Shown: positions 1 to 8,529 of the stretch, in pieces
How positions within the stretch are numbered: position 1 is the first letter of the stretch
Layout: every line of letters begins with the position of its first letter
From: Corynebacterium propinquum DSM 44285
Lineage (GTDB): Bacteria > Actinomycetota > Actinomycetes > Mycobacteriales > Mycobacteriaceae
Assembly: GCF_000375525.1 (NCBI RefSeq)
Contig: NZ_AQXC01000002.1
Location: forward strand, 1 to 64,000
Length of the DNA: 64,000 bases
Direction: 5' to 3'
Notes under the pieces: model-generated
Database searches by the model: none
What the model saw: only the letters and a program-made list of their open reading frames with translations
Told to the model about the DNA's origin: nothing
Made by a program: the position numbers and the translations under genes

Positions 1-246
1 AACAATGAGCTGCGAAAAGCCACCCGCAATAGGGTGCAGTTCACCAACGATGAATCAGCACTGAAGACGTTGTGGTTGATGATCTGCAATATCGAAGATA
101 AACGAGCTGCAAAGAGGGCGAAGCAGGGCAAACGAGTCTCGGCGACAGCCGGAAGGCTCATGGAAGGAGCCCGAGTTTCCGGCTGGAAACAAGCTATCAA
201 CCAAATGGCCGTGGCCTACCCCGACCGCTTCGACAAATACCTATAA
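1..246 (+). CDS. IS256-family transposase, C-terminal part (runs off window start)
   Basis: The frame is open from base 1 to a TAA at 244-246 and gives the last 81 residues of a Mutator/IS256-type transposase. Recognisable C-terminal features are the VQFTNDESALKTLWLMICNIEDKR stretch (here split: FTNDESALKTLW, then MICNIEDKR) and the final AYPDRFDKYL. The catalytic DDE residues lie upstream, outside the window, so activity cannot be judged. The element ends about 35 bp after the stop, where it abuts and truncates an IS3-type transposase remnant on the other strand. The family call rests on remembered family features. Confidence 0.75.
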   Translation, partial: NNELRKATRNRVQFTNDESALKTLWLMICNIEDKRAAKRAKQGKRVSATAGRLMEGARVSGWKQAINQMAVAYPDRFDKYL

Positions 247-256
247 ACCTAACCCC

Positions 257-281
257 ACACACAAACAACTTGACACGCTCT
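257..281 (+). repeat. Probable right terminal inverted repeat of the IS256-type element
   Basis: The sequence read inward begins AGAGCGTGTCAAGTTGTTTG, as expected for an IS256-type end in corynebacteria. It sits between the transposase stop and the point at 282 where the older IS3 transposase fragment begins. The partner repeat is outside the window, so the boundary is inferred. Confidence 0.5.
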
Positions 282-400
282 AAAATTCGGTCTTCAATGT
301 CGACCAAAATGATTCTGACATCGCGTTATCAAAGCACACACCAGTGGGGTGTGATGATTCTTGTTGACGGGGAAACCCGTAACCGACAAGGATTGAGAGT

Positions 401-688
401 ATGCCAAAGGCTTTTCCACCACAGTTTAAGCAGCAATGCGTTGATGCAGTGCTAGTGCTAGGAAAGACTCGGGAAGAAGTGGCCCGGGAATACGAGGTCT
501 CAGCATCAGCGTTAGGACGCTGGGTAGCTGCTGCACAAGGCACGCAAGGTACTGGCTCCGGCTCGCACCTACGCAAAGCCGATCCCAACTCGCAGGATGC
601 GGCCGAGTTATCTAAACGAGTTCGTGAACTGGAACTAGAGAACGAGTTTTTAAAAAAAGCGGCCGCCTTCTTCGCCAAGGGCATGTAG
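401..688 (+). CDS. IS3 transposase OrfA (helix-turn-helix protein)
   Basis: A 95-residue protein. The N-terminal half is a transposase_8-type helix-turn-helix (VAREYEVSASALGRW) that would bind the element ends, followed by a leucine-rich coiled coil (ELELENEFLKKAAAFF). A run of seven A residues at 652-658, in the context of the FLKK codons, is a typical -1 slippage site. After a -1 slip the frame reads openly past the orfA stop into the orfB frame, so an OrfAB fusion is likely made by programmed frameshifting. This is inferred from sequence and IS3 biology. Confidence 0.85.
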   Translation: MPKAFPPQFKQQCVDAVLVLGKTREEVAREYEVSASALGRWVAAAQGTQGTGSGSHLRKADPNSQDAAELSKRVRELELENEFLKKAAAFFAKGM

Positions 689-705
689 ACGAGCATTCCT
701 TTCCC

Positions 706-1616
706 GTGATCTGTCATTATGAAGAAGAAGGCTCACACAAGCCACGGTATACGGTGACTATGATGGCCAAGGTTCTACAGGTAAGCCGTGCCGGCTACTA
801 TCGGTGGAAAAGCGCCAAAACCAGAGTTATCCTTTATCTACCCCACGAGGATTTCGTGACCAGATTGCCGATGACGTCAAAGAAATCTTCGCCAAGCATA
901 ATGGTTTCGCCGGCGTACGTACCATCGCCACAGAACTGGCCACACGTGGTATTACAGCCACCTTGTACGCCGTGCGTAAAACCATGCGGAAGCTGGGGCT
1001 AGTAACTAAGTATCGCCGAGCGTTTAAACGCACGACTATTGCCGATGCCAATACTCAAGACCGCAGTGATCTTGTACGACGTAATTTCACACCACCAGTT
1101 CCCACAACGTATTTGTGTGGTGATATCACCTACCTTCGTACCGGGCAGGGCTGGATGTACCTGGCTACAGTCATTGATTTATCAACCAGGATGGTCACAG
1201 GCTGGCAAGTAGCTGATCGTATGACCAGCCAGCTGGTCATTGATGCCCTAACAATGGCTCAAAACGGTGGCTATGTAGCAGGTAACGCCATATTTCATTC
1301 CGATCGTGGCAGCCAGTACACCAGTGCGGAATTAAGTCAGTGGGCCGCAAACCATGATGTTCGCTTATCAGTCGGCGAGGTCGGCGTGTGCTGGGATAAC
1401 GCTGTGGCGGAATCGTTCTTTTCTACCTTGAAGCTACATTTACTCTACGGGCGGAAACAGTTCGTTTCCAAGCTCGAAGCACGAATCAGCGTGGGCGAAT
1501 GGATCGAGGCCTACTACAATCGTCGACGCATTCACACCAGCACCGGTGAAATCCCTAAGAAAGCAATGGACGACTTCCTGACCCCACCTGTGACTACCGC
1601 CGCGAAAGCGGCCTGA
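706..1616 (+). pseudogene. IS3 transposase OrfB, integrase catalytic domain, frameshifted
   Basis: The rve-type DDE domain is complete: Asp in CGDITYLRTG, Asp in FHSDRGSQYTS, Glu in CWDNAVAESFFSTLK. The N-terminal part (QVSRAGYYRW) lies in one frame and the rest in the next frame down. The break falls at the A4 run at 808-811, where one extra A would restore the family-like junction. This is a one-base deletion, a sequencing error, or a second slippage site. If it is a real deletion the copy cannot make full OrfB. The downstream frame runs to 1616, close to the right end of the element. Confidence 0.75.
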
Positions 1617-1663
1617 CCAACAAACTAAAGAGTTTCACCGTCAACAAAAATTGACACAGCCCA

Positions 1664-2294
1664 CAGTACGGCCGACCGATTGTGCAATCCCTAATTCTTG
1701 GCAGACCTGCCACAACTTCTCGCTCGTAAACTGAGTGCCGCGATCCGCATGGAATACAAGGCCATCTGGCACATCACCACGCAGGGTGTAAGCCATACGC
1801 AATGCGCGTTCAACCAGGTAAGAATCTTGCACACTATCCATGGACCAGCTTAGGACTCGGCGGGAGTGTCCATCGCGGATAACACACAGATATAGCCATC
1901 CTTCTCCGGTGCGTAGATAGGTTATATCTGACATCCACACCCGGTTGAGCTGACCTTGATCACATAGACGTTTCACCAGGTCTGGAAGCGTGGACTTCCG
2001 CCTGGATTGAATCGTCGTTACGGGAACAAACGCCCTCGGTGAAATACCCTCAATACCCATCATCCGCATACGCTTGGCCACGGTTTTGCGATTCACATAG
2101 ACCCCATCCTCAGCGAGTTCTGCGGTAATACGTGGGGCACCGTAGACTTCGTCAGAATCCTCCCAGATTTCATGAATTTTCCTGTCTAACTGGTCGAGGA
2201 ATCTTTGGCGCTGATTTTCACCACGATGCCGTACTGCTTGAGCCTTTTCCCATTTATAGTAGCCAGAACGGGAAACCTCTAATAACCTGCTCAT
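1664..2294 (-). pseudogene. IS3 transposase OrfB of the older element, split by IS insertion
   Basis: The protein begins MSRLLEVSRSGYYKWEKAQ and shows two of the three DDE residues (MSDITYLRTGEG and FHADRGTQFTS). It reads into the inserted element and stops there. The third catalytic region, GVCFDNAMSESFWSTLK, is stranded at 282-344 beyond the insertion and is cut off after KTEF by the IS256-type element. The original ORF therefore had its C-terminus removed and its middle interrupted. It is clearly non-functional. Confidence 0.85.
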
Positions 2295-2330
2295 ACGTTT
2301 GATGCTGTAGTTCGCCTTGCTCTGGCTGCA

Positions 2331-2649
2331 TTAGCTCAAATTTTTCCGATCGCGTTGCGACGCCACGAAGAAGGTGGTGGCTTTTGACAAGAACTCATTA
2401 TCCATCTTGGCCTCAGCTAACTCGCGACGCAGACGAGCGTTTTCGGCTCGTATATCGGCATCACTGCGGCCATCTACCGAGCCTTGACGTTCTCGTTCAA
2501 GCTTGACCCATTTGCCCAAGAGGCCTTCGGCTACACCGATCTCCTTGAGCTACATGAGCGATTGGGCGCCCGGACTCAATGACTAGTCTGGCGGCCTCCT
2601 GCCGGTATTCCGGGGTGTACTTTTTCCTTGACGAACTCACAATGAACAT
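2331..2649 (-). pseudogene. IS3 transposase OrfA of the older element, frameshifted
   Basis: The translation starts at 2649 (ATG after GGAGAGG) as MFIVSSSRKKYTPEYRQEA and continues to HVAQ in one frame. The expected continuation EIGVAEGLLGKWVKLERER lies in a neighbouring frame from about 2540, so one extra base near GCTCAAGGAGAT breaks the gene. The second half (residues from MGKWVKLERE) holds the usual coiled coil ENARLRRELAEAKMDNEFL. This is an old decayed copy. Confidence 0.7.
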
Positions 2650-2854
2650 CCTCTCCTACGGCCACAAGATCCGTACTAATTGGGTGTCCACTAAACGAGG
2701 GGTAACCTCAAAAACATAAAAAATCGGCTACGATCGAGGTTTGTGGGCTATACTCAAGGAAGGTTGAGGGAACTGTTAGAAGCTGCACGCTGTGTCTCGG
2801 TAGTTGATGTGCCCTCATGCTATAAAGCTAAAGAACTAGGAAGCAAAGCAGAGG

Positions 2855-3160
2855 TTGCGACCCAAAAAAGCTTTCGCCAAGTATACCCATAAAAATGGCC
2901 AGGGGAATGTTTTCCGGCACTGCTACTGGAGCGGATTGATGACTTTGCATTTGTCTGAAGATGCAGCGTTATGGATTGCGAATAACCACGAAGACGTACG
3001 GCCGAATGATCCAGGCGAAGCGGAGATGGATGTTTTTAACAATGCTGCAGGACGTGCTATTGGGTTGGTGATAAAAGGAAAAGGGAGTACGGATAAGGGA
3101 ATCTTTTATGTCTGTAAGCATATGGCGAATACATCTTTGCTAAAGGCATTGCCGAAATGA
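2855..3160 (+). CDS. DUF6973-like protein, 5' part probably frameshifted
   Basis: A 101-residue frame from a TTG start. It has a motif series like DUF6973 proteins: NVFRHCYWSGLM, then NNHEDVRP, then MDVFNNAAGRAIG, with conserved His and Asn residues. The preceding frame (from GTG at 2743) is open up to the A6 run at about 2863-2868 and reads PSCYKAKELGSKAEVATQK. Removing one A fuses it directly to AFAKYTHKNG. I therefore suspect the true gene is about 2743-3160 and is frameshifted, possibly also shortened at its 5' end by the adjacent insertion sequence. Function is unknown. Its stop overlaps the start of the next gene (ATGA). Confidence 0.5.
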   Translation: MRPKKAFAKYTHKNGQGNVFRHCYWSGLMTLHLSEDAALWIANNHEDVRPNDPGEAEMDVFNNAAGRAIGLVIKGKGSTDKGIFYVCKHMANTSLLKALPK

Positions 3161-3636
3161 GATATTCTTCCAGTTTTTCCTTGAGGTTTGGGCAGGGTAA
3201 AGCACTCCTTGCGTTGTCCTTGATGGCATTCTTGGTGGCTTGTTCAAGCGAAATTGAACAAGCGTTACCAGCTGCAAGTGAATCTGGGGGTCCGGTTACT
3301 ATCTCGGTTCGCGATGCTTATGGTCAGCATTGGGTAGAATTTGGTGTCCAATGTCCATACACCAGTGCTGATGATATTTCCGAACATCTGGGTCTGGAGC
3401 CTGATGAGGCTTATGACTTAGGTAGCTACGACACTCAAGAGGTGGTGTACCTGAAAGATGCCGACGGTGACGTTGATTTTGACGTGCTCGATAGGCTAGA
3501 TGTTACTTTGTGCTCCCATAGGGCCCCGGAATACTTTGGTTATCGTGGATGGTTACCGGCAGACCTGCCTCTGATTTTTGAGGTTAATTATGATGGCTGG
3601 GCCCTCACAGGGGTGGGGGATACAACCACGGAATAG
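3157..3636 (+). CDS. Putative lipoprotein of unknown function
   Basis: A 159-residue protein with a lipoprotein signal: basic start, hydrophobic ALLALSLMAFLVAC, and a lipobox whose Cys would be residue 29. The mature part is acidic and contains two cysteines (VQCPYTS and VTLCSHR) that could pair. I do not recognise a family. Its ATG overlaps the stop of the DUF6973-like frame, so the two genes are probably co-translated and may work as a pair. A strong terminator follows at 3785. Confidence 0.65.
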   Translation: MRYSSSFSLRFGQGKALLALSLMAFLVACSSEIEQALPAASESGGPVTISVRDAYGQHWVEFGVQCPYTSADDISEHLGLEPDEAYDLGSYDTQEVVYLKDADGDVDFDVLDRLDVTLCSHRAPEYFGYRGWLPADLPLIFEVNYDGWALTGVGDTTTE

Positions 3637-3784
3637 ATCATTCTGTAGCCTAAGTAGCTATACACCATGCCGGCCATTTGTGGGCAGCGGGTAAGCGGCC
3701 ACGTGTGCTGCCGCACCGCAGTCCAATCAGCGAACTGGAAGTCGCGAGGAGTTGATGCACGGGTACTAGTGCCAGTGCCGATCA

Positions 3785-3823
3785 AAGCCGCGGGATCCGA
3801 GATTGGACCCGCGGCTTGTTTTA
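3785..3823 (+). terminator. Intrinsic terminator after the lipoprotein gene
   Basis: A perfect 10-bp stem, AAGCCGCGGG with CCCGCGGCTT, is followed by GTTTTATGTTT. The hairpin lies between convergent genes and may serve both directions, but the T-rich tail favours the plus strand. Confidence 0.75.
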
Positions 3824-3842
3824 TGTTTGCGTGGTGCCTAGG

Positions 3843-4136
3843 CTAGCTTTCCAGCTGGATGGATTCAAAGCCCAATACGTCGACAGACATGCCACGTTTT
3901 TCATCTTCCGTGTGATTGCCTGCCGGGCGGGCATCTGCCCACTTTTGGTAGTTTTCCTGGCTATCCCAGCGGGTGATGACGAAGTAACGATCTTCGCCGG
4001 AAACAGGACGGAGCAGTTCAAAGCTTTCAAAACCTTCGGCCTTGTCGACGCCCTTTGCGCGTTGCGCGAAGCGCTGCTCAATTTCTTCGCCAGCACCTGC
4101 CGGGAAGGTTAGCGCGGAGATATTTACATAGGTCAT
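3843..4136 (-). CDS. Heme-degrading monooxygenase, MhuD/IsdG-like (ABM domain)
   Basis: A 97-residue single ABM domain resembling mycobacterial MhuD along its whole length (VNISALTFPAGAGEEIEQRFAQR, split in the protein as VNISALTFPAGAG and EEIEQRFAQR). Residues known to matter in MhuD are present: Asn5, the Trp of KWADA, and a His nine residues after it (GNH). The family oxidatively opens heme to release iron in the cytoplasm. No heme uptake genes are adjacent, and I see no convincing DtxR box upstream. ATG start with AAAGGATG upstream. A generic antibiotic-biosynthesis monooxygenase is the alternative. Confidence 0.75.
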   Translation of the reverse strand: MTYVNISALTFPAGAGEEIEQRFAQRAKGVDKAEGFESFELLRPVSGEDRYFVITRWDSQENYQKWADARPAGNHTEDEKRGMSVDVLGFESIQLES

Positions 4137-4238
4137 GGCTCATCCTTTCTATGGTTCGATCTATCCACAATTTTATCTAATGCACGTTATCGGCATGGTA
4201 GAAATTGTGTGATTTTTTACCAGGGTTTCTTGTGGTTG

Positions 4239-5060
4239 TTACTCTGGCTTCCTGGCCACCAGCGCTACACCGCGCAAGACATCGCTGTGTTGGCTGAAAA
4301 GCTTGCGCATCGCCAGCATTCGGCGCCTGGCGTCTGCATCGCGGAGTGCGTTTTTGAGAATGCGCAGGGTGCCCACTACACCTTCGTCAGCAAGATTTCG
4401 GCGCAGTTGTAGCAAGGCCATGGGGGCAGTGTCAGTCCATTCCACCTGCAAGCCCGCTTCTTCCACAAGCTGAGTCCACTCAGCAATGGTCAGCGGCCGG
4501 GCATTAACCTTAATCACTCGGGCGAGATTCTTGCGCAACTCGGTTTTGAAATCATTGTCAAGGTCGTCGGGTTGCAAACCAAGTTCGTGGATGGCGTACC
4601 TGCCACCGGGGCGCAGCATTCGGGCTGCTTCCTGTACGATTTTTTGCTTGCCGGTGGGTGACTGCATCGTCAACATCGCTTCGCCAATCACGACGTCTGC
4701 ATGAGCATCGGGAATGCCGGTATCTGCCGCATCTGCGTGTACCATGCGGCCGGTATCTTTGACGATGTCGCCAGTAATGCGCACTGCATCTTCGTCTTTT
4801 TCGACGCCAATATAGCTGGCTGGCTGGTGTGTGAGAATCTCGCTGGCGGTGCGCCCCAGCCCGGGAGCAAGTTCGACGACGTCAGCGTCAGTGAGCTTGG
4901 CATTCTGTAGTAATGCGCGGGTGAGCTCTAATCCGCCTGGGCGCAGTACGCGTTTTCCGAGCCGTGCAAGCAGCCAATGTCCGGGCGCATCTTCTGCGCG
5001 GCGCTGCGCGTAGGGAAGTGGATTTGTCTTGCCATCGTTGTTCGAGGAGGTACGGGGCAT
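4239..5060 (-). CDS. SAM-dependent methyltransferase, class I
   Basis: A 273-residue protein. SAM-binding motif I is VVELAPGLGRTA near residue 63, an acidic end of beta-2 (GVEKDEDAV) follows, and a motif near MLRPGGRYAIHEL corresponds to the post-IV region. This is a UbiE/type-11 methyltransferase layout. The substrate is unknown. The long C-terminal part after residue 170 could bind the substrate. It is transcribed toward the heme monooxygenase gene, with about 100 bp between them. The upstream region has three GTTAG-type repeats (5090-5120). Confidence 0.75.
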   Translation of the reverse strand: MPRTSSNNDGKTNPLPYAQRRAEDAPGHWLLARLGKRVLRPGGLELTRALLQNAKLTDADVVELAPGLGRTASEILTHQPASYIGVEKDEDAVRITGDIVKDTGRMVHADAADTGIPDAHADVVIGEAMLTMQSPTGKQKIVQEAARMLRPGGRYAIHELGLQPDDLDNDFKTELRKNLARVIKVNARPLTIAEWTQLVEEAGLQVEWTDTAPMALLQLRRNLADEGVVGTLRILKNALRDADARRRMLAMRKLFSQHSDVLRGVALVARKPE

Positions 5061-5334
5061 GGTGAAGTCCTTTCTTTAAGGCCCACCAGCGTTAGACAGC
5101 GTTAGTCAACGTTAGTCAATGACAGATACATTAAGGCAGGCCTAATTCCGTATCTAATTCTCAGCCTACTAAAAGGGGCCTGTAAAGAATAGGATTACCA
5201 AAATTCTGTGATTTTTTCCGGGATATAGCGCCCCCGTTTTGGGTGAGCCAAGCTGATCTGTACGGCCGCGATGCAGCAGCGTAAATAGACGACCTAAAAT
5301 TCGGTGGTTTAGTTTCCGCGAGATGATAGCCAAC
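5061..5334. other. Intergenic region with GTTAG repeats
   Basis: A 274-bp space upstream of the methyltransferase and downstream of glnA. At 5090-5120 there are three close copies of GCGTTAGACA/GCGTTAGTCAA/ACGTTAGTCAA, spaced about one helical turn apart. At 5131-5146 there is a partial palindrome, TTAAGGCAGGCCTAA. These could be operator sites for the methyltransferase. I see no ORF. Confidence 0.35.
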
Positions 5335-5365
5335 CAAAAAAGCGCCCCACCGAAAGTGGGGCGCT
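5335..5365 (-). terminator. Intrinsic terminator of glnA
   Basis: A perfect 10-bp stem AGCGCCCCAC/GTGGGGCGCT with a 5-base loop, followed on the minus strand by TTTTTTGG, 20 bp downstream of the glnA stop. Confidence 0.9.
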
Positions 5366-5384
5366 GGTGCGTGAAGCTTGGTGT

Positions 5385-6821
5385 TTAGCAGTCGTAGTAC
5401 ATCTCGAATTCCTGCGGGGTTGGGCGCAGGCGAACCGGAGTGATTTCCTCGTCGTACTTGTACTTGATGTAGGTATCGATGAGGTCTTCGGTGAAGACAT
5501 CGCCCTCGGTTAAAAACTCGTTGTCTTCTTGCAAGGCCTTCAGCGATTCTTCCAGCGAGGTTGGTGCGGTTGGGATGTCCTGGGCTTCTTCCGGTGGGAG
5601 CTCGTAAAGGTCTTTATCCACTGGAGCGTGTGGTTCGATCCGGTTTTTAATACCGTCGATACCAGCCATCATCATCGCCGCAAAGCCCAAGTACGGGTTA
5701 CCCGAAGGGTCTGGTGCACGAAATTCCAAACGCTTCGCCTTCGGGTTGTTGCCGGTGGTGGGAATACGCACGGCTGCCGAACGGTTGCGCTGGGAGTAGA
5801 CCAAGTTGATTGGCGCCTCGAAACCAGGGACCAGACGGTGGTAGGAATTCAGCGTCGCGTTGGTGAATGCCAGAACCGCGCCCGCGTGCTCCAGAATGCC
5901 GCCAATGTAGTAGCGGGCCATATCGGACAAACCAGCGTAGCCGTCTTCGTCATGGAACAACGGCGAGCCATCTTTCCACAGGGACTGGTGTGCGTGCATG
6001 CCCGAACCGTTGTCACCTGCTACCGGCTTCGGCATGAACGTTGCTGTCTTGCCGTGCTGAAACGCAGTGTTTTTGATGACGTATTTAAACAGCTGAATCT
6101 GGTCTGCAGAGTGCAGCAAGGTGGAAAAGCGGTAGTTAATTTCCTGCTGCCCACCGGAGCCGACCTCATGGTGGAAGCGCTCCAGCTCAAAGCCGACCTT
6201 TTCCAGGTTCAACGCCATGGCATCGCGGATCTCTACGGATTGGTCATACGGCGCAGTAGGGAAGTAGCCACCCTTGGGGCGGGTCTTGTAACCAGGATTG
6301 GGTAGACCGTCGATGGTGGTTTCCTTATCGGTGTTCCACCAACCCTCGTCTGAATCCACCTCATAGAAACCAGCGTTGCTCGAGGTGTCGAAACGCACCT
6401 TATCGAACAAATAAAACTCAGCTTCGGCGCCGAAGAAGCAGGTATCAGCGATGCCGGTGGATTTCAGGTATTCCTCAGCCTTGCGCGCGGTGGTGCGTGG
6501 ATCGCGCGAGAAAGGCTCACGAGTAAACGGATCGTGCACAAAGCACTTAATGTTGAGAGTCTTGGTGCTGCGGAACGGATCAACCACTGCAGAGTGAGGG
6601 TCCGGCAACAGCATCATGTCGGATTCATCAATGGTGGTAAAACCGCGAATCGAGGAGCCGTCGAAAGCTAGACCTTCTTCTGCTGCCTCCTCAGTAAACT
6701 CCGAGGCGGGGATGCTGAAATGGTGCTCTACACCTGGAAGATCGGTAAATTGAATGTCGACGAATTTAATGTCTTCATCTTCGATATGTTGGACGACATC
6801 CGAAATGGATTCGAAACTCAA
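5385..6821 (-). CDS. glnA: Glutamine synthetase, type I (main, adenylylatable)
   Basis: This enzyme makes glutamine from glutamate, ammonia and ATP as a cytoplasmic dodecamer. The protein shows the GSI-beta series: [25 protein letters not shown] metal ligands, [19 protein letters not shown] (read as ERFHHEVG and QQEINYRF), [14 protein letters not shown], flap [14 protein letters not shown], and [16 protein letters not shown]. The adenylylation tyrosine is in [11 protein letters not shown] place the start at the TTG at 6819-6821 ([10 protein letters not shown]), which has GAGGAG six bases upstream and gives 478 residues, the family length. The longer ATG version adds an atypical leader. A second paralogue lies at 58337. 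Confidence 0.93.
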   Translation of the reverse strand: MSFESISDVVQHIEDEDIKFVDIQFTDLPGVEHHFSIPASEFTEEAAEEGLAFDGSSIRGFTTIDESDMMLLPDPHSAVVDPFRSTKTLNIKCFVHDPFTREPFSRDPRTTARKAEEYLKSTGIADTCFFGAEAEFYLFDKVRFDTSSNAGFYEVDSDEGWWNTDKETTIDGLPNPGYKTRPKGGYFPTAPYDQSVEIRDAMALNLEKVGFELERFHHEVGSGGQQEINYRFSTLLHSADQIQLFKYVIKNTAFQHGKTATFMPKPVAGDNGSGMHAHQSLWKDGSPLFHDEDGYAGLSDMARYYIGGILEHAGAVLAFTNATLNSYHRLVPGFEAPINLVYSQRNRSAAVRIPTTGNNPKAKRLEFRAPDPSGNPYLGFAAMMMAGIDGIKNRIEPHAPVDKDLYELPPEEAQDIPTAPTSLEESLKALQEDNEFLTEGDVFTEDLIDTYIKYKYDEEITPVRLRPTPQEFEMYYDC

Positions 6822-6946
6822 GGGAACTCCTCGTTTTGGGTGCAACTGTGCAGTCGTGATTCCCACTATACCGACTAAGCGTGATTCATTTCTGAGATTC
6901 GTGGCACTGATTGCTTTGCGGCTTTGATTGATGCACCGTTGTGAAT

Positions 6947-7531
6947 CTAGAGTAATTCCCGCCGGAGATAATCAGCAGCATCTGGAATCACGAAATCCAG
7001 CTCGTGTTCTTGGGCACCAGAAAATCTGCCCAGCACAAACGAAGAAGCATCCATTTTTCCGGGTGGGCGTCCAATCCCGATGCTCAAACGGGCATAATCT
7101 TTCGTGCCCATTGCTTTCGTAATCGATTTCAAGCCGTTATGGCCTTTATCGCCGCTGCCGTGTTTCAGGATAAAAGACCCAAAATCACGTTCCATATCGT
7201 CGTACACGGCGATGATTCCCGCCGGGGCGATACGATAGTACGTTGCTAAGGCATTAACCACGCCACCAGAGGTATTCATTGGCGTGGCGGTACGCGCCAA
7301 AATTAGCTTCGGAGCCCCGGAACCTAGCGCACCGGCCGGCATTTCAGCGACAAAAGCCCCGGTGCGTTTATGCAAACTAAAAGGCACCGGTTGAAAAGCA
7401 GTAGTTTCTGCTAATTCCTGCACAACGCGGTAACCGATGTTGTGCCGGGTGTCTGCATAACGAGCACCGGGGTTGCCGAGCCCAACCACAAGAACGCTGG
7501 AATGCTGAGAAAAAGCAGGTGCAGCAGGCAT
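6947..7531 (-). CDS. pth: Peptidyl-tRNA hydrolase
   Basis: A 194-residue cytoplasmic hydrolase that frees tRNA from drop-off peptidyl-tRNA. Active-site signatures are GLGNPG with Asn20, catalytic His30 in TRHNIGYR, the Asn of TPMNTSGG, the acidic pair in [10 protein letters not shown], and GHNGLKS. It follows rplY with 67 bp between, the same rplY-pth order as in other corynebacteria. The glycine-rich loop is GSGDKGHNG rather than the more usual GGG form. Confidence 0.92.
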   Translation of the reverse strand: MPAAPAFSQHSSVLVVGLGNPGARYADTRHNIGYRVVQELAETTAFQPVPFSLHKRTGAFVAEMPAGALGSGAPKLILARTATPMNTSGGVVNALATYYRIAPAGIIAVYDDMERDFGSFILKHGSGDKGHNGLKSITKAMGTKDYARLSIGIGRPPGKMDASSFVLGRFSGAQEHELDFVIPDAADYLRRELL

Positions 7532-7559
7532 GGTCGGGGCTCGGCTTTCGTGTTTATTT

Positions 7560-7597
7560 GTCGACGCTACTCGGCGTCGATCTTATTCGGCGTCGAT
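7560..7597. repeat. Short direct and inverted repeats between rplY and pth
   Basis: TCGGCGTCGAT occurs at 7571-7581 and 7587-7597, and GTCGACGC at 7560-7567 can pair with GCGTCGA to make a 7-bp hairpin just after the rplY stop. There is no T-tract, so it is more likely an mRNA-stabilising or processing hairpin than a terminator. Confidence 0.5.
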
Positions 7598-7598
7598 T

Positions 7599-8285
7599 TT
7601 AGTTATCGTCGGAGGACTCGGTGTCAGGGTCCAGACGGTCTGCAGGGGTCTCCTCGTCGGCTTCCTCTTCGGAGTCTGCACCAGCATCGGCGCCGCCTTC
7701 TTCGGCAGCGGCAGCAGCAGCCTCGAGCTCTTCGTCTTCCTGTGGCTCCATGACGGAGACGATGACGGTGTCTTCTTCCGCTACCAGCGTGGTGTTGCCA
7801 GGCATATCCAGCTCAGCTGCAGTAATGACGGTGCCGTCTTCTGCGCCTTCGATGGAAACTTCGATCTCTTCCGGAATGGAAAGAACGTCGGCCTCAACCA
7901 GCAGAACGTCGTTGTCCTGGATGAACATCAGGCCTGCAGCAGGCTCGCCGGTGATGGTAACTGGAACTTCAACCTCGACCTTTTCGCCGCGCTTAATCGA
8001 CAGTAGGTCTACGTGGTCAACGTCGAGGGTCAAAACGTTCTGGTCGACGTTTTTCACCATGGACAGGTGCTTTTCGCCATCCACTTCCAACTCCAAAACG
8101 GCGTTCAAGCCGTTGTAACGAATCATGGTCTGCAGTTCCAGCAGATCTACAGAGAAGTGGATTGGCTCGGTGTTGGAGCCGTACAGAACGCCAGGTACGC
8201 GCCACTCACGGCGCAGACGGCGGGCAGCGCCCTTACCGAATTCGGTGCGTGGTTGTGCTGCAAGAGTAGGGGTCTTTTCAGCCAT
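7599..8285 (-). CDS. rplY: 50S ribosomal protein L25/Ctc family
   Basis: A 228-residue TL5/Ctc-type L25 that binds 5S rRNA in the central protuberance. The N-terminal L25 domain (RTEFGKGAARRLRREW, VPGVLYG) is followed by the TL5 C-terminal beta domain from about residue 95. A very acidic, low-complexity tail from about residue 180 (EDEELEAAAAAAEEGG and on) is typical of actinobacterial versions. ATG start with a GAGTTATCC leader. It lies between a terminator after the SDR gene and pth. Confidence 0.92.
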   Translation of the reverse strand: MAEKTPTLAAQPRTEFGKGAARRLRREWRVPGVLYGSNTEPIHFSVDLLELQTMIRYNGLNAVLELEVDGEKHLSMVKNVDQNVLTLDVDHVDLLSIKRGEKVEVEVPVTITGEPAAGLMFIQDNDVLLVEADVLSIPEEIEVSIEGAEDGTVITAAELDMPGNTTLVAEEDTVIVSVMEPQEDEELEAAAAAAEEGGADAGADSEEEADEETPADRLDPDTESSDDN

Positions 8286-8405
8286 AATGGATAACTCCTC
8301 AGTGCGGTGAAAAATTTATACTGTGGACAAACGTGCACAGGCAAGGGCACATCCACGACCGGGGAGCTACCGGGTTAAGTGTAGATCGCGTCGATAACGG
8401 CCAAA

Positions 8406-8436
8406 AATGAATGGCCCTCGCCGAGACGAGAGCCAT
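8406..8436 (-). terminator. Terminator of the glmU-prs-SDR transcript
   Basis: A 10-bp stem ATGGCTCTCG/CGAGGGCCAT with one mismatch, followed on the minus strand by TCATTTTTGG. It separates the SDR gene from rplY, which suggests that rplY-pth has its own promoter in 8286-8405. Confidence 0.7.
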
Positions 8437-8529
8437 CATAGCAAAAAGCGTGCTAGCTAAGAAATACTGCGTCTGGCACGCGCCATCCAGTAACCGCGCA
8501 GTTACTGGTCAGGCAGCGCTGCATTTGGG

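Larger units (their letters stand above)
345..1663 (+). mobile_element. IS3-family insertion sequence, 1319 bp, complete ends
   Basis: Two 26-bp imperfect inverted repeats bound the element. The left end starts TGGGGTGTGATGATT and the right end, read inward, starts TGGGCTGTGTCAATT; both finish in GTTGACGG. I count 21 of 26 matching positions. A 3-bp direct repeat CAG at 342-344 and 1664-1666 is the target duplication, and removing the element restores the reading frame of the host transposase. It carries orfA (401-688) and orfB (706-1616). Three-base duplications and orfA/orfB organisation are usual in IS3. Confidence 0.88.
282..2710 (-). mobile_element. Old IS3-family element, truncated and interrupted
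   Basis: A minus-strand IS3-type element. Its left end is near 2710, where the terminal sequence read inward starts TGAGGTTACCCCTCG, followed by orfA and orfB. Its right end has been replaced by the IS256-type element at about 282: the transposase frame runs through FWSTLKTEF and stops at once. A second IS3 element occupies 345-1663 inside orfB. Joining 1664-2294 to 282-344 restores the frame across the catalytic region (GRT, then GVCFDNAMSESFWSTLK). orfA also carries a frameshift. The element is dead on three counts. Confidence 0.75.

Noticed and set aside
5131..5149. Possible DtxR box TTAAGGCAGGCCTAATTCC
   Set aside because: Only about 10 of 19 consensus positions match; far weaker than the box at 39400.
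7530..8006. Prophage or plasmid genes
   Set aside because: Looked for integrase, capsid, replication and toxin-antitoxin genes over the whole window; none found outside the insertion sequences.
7621..8118. Ser-rich 165-codon ORF antisense to rplY
   Set aside because: Mirror of the acidic/alanine-rich L25 tail; no independent signals.
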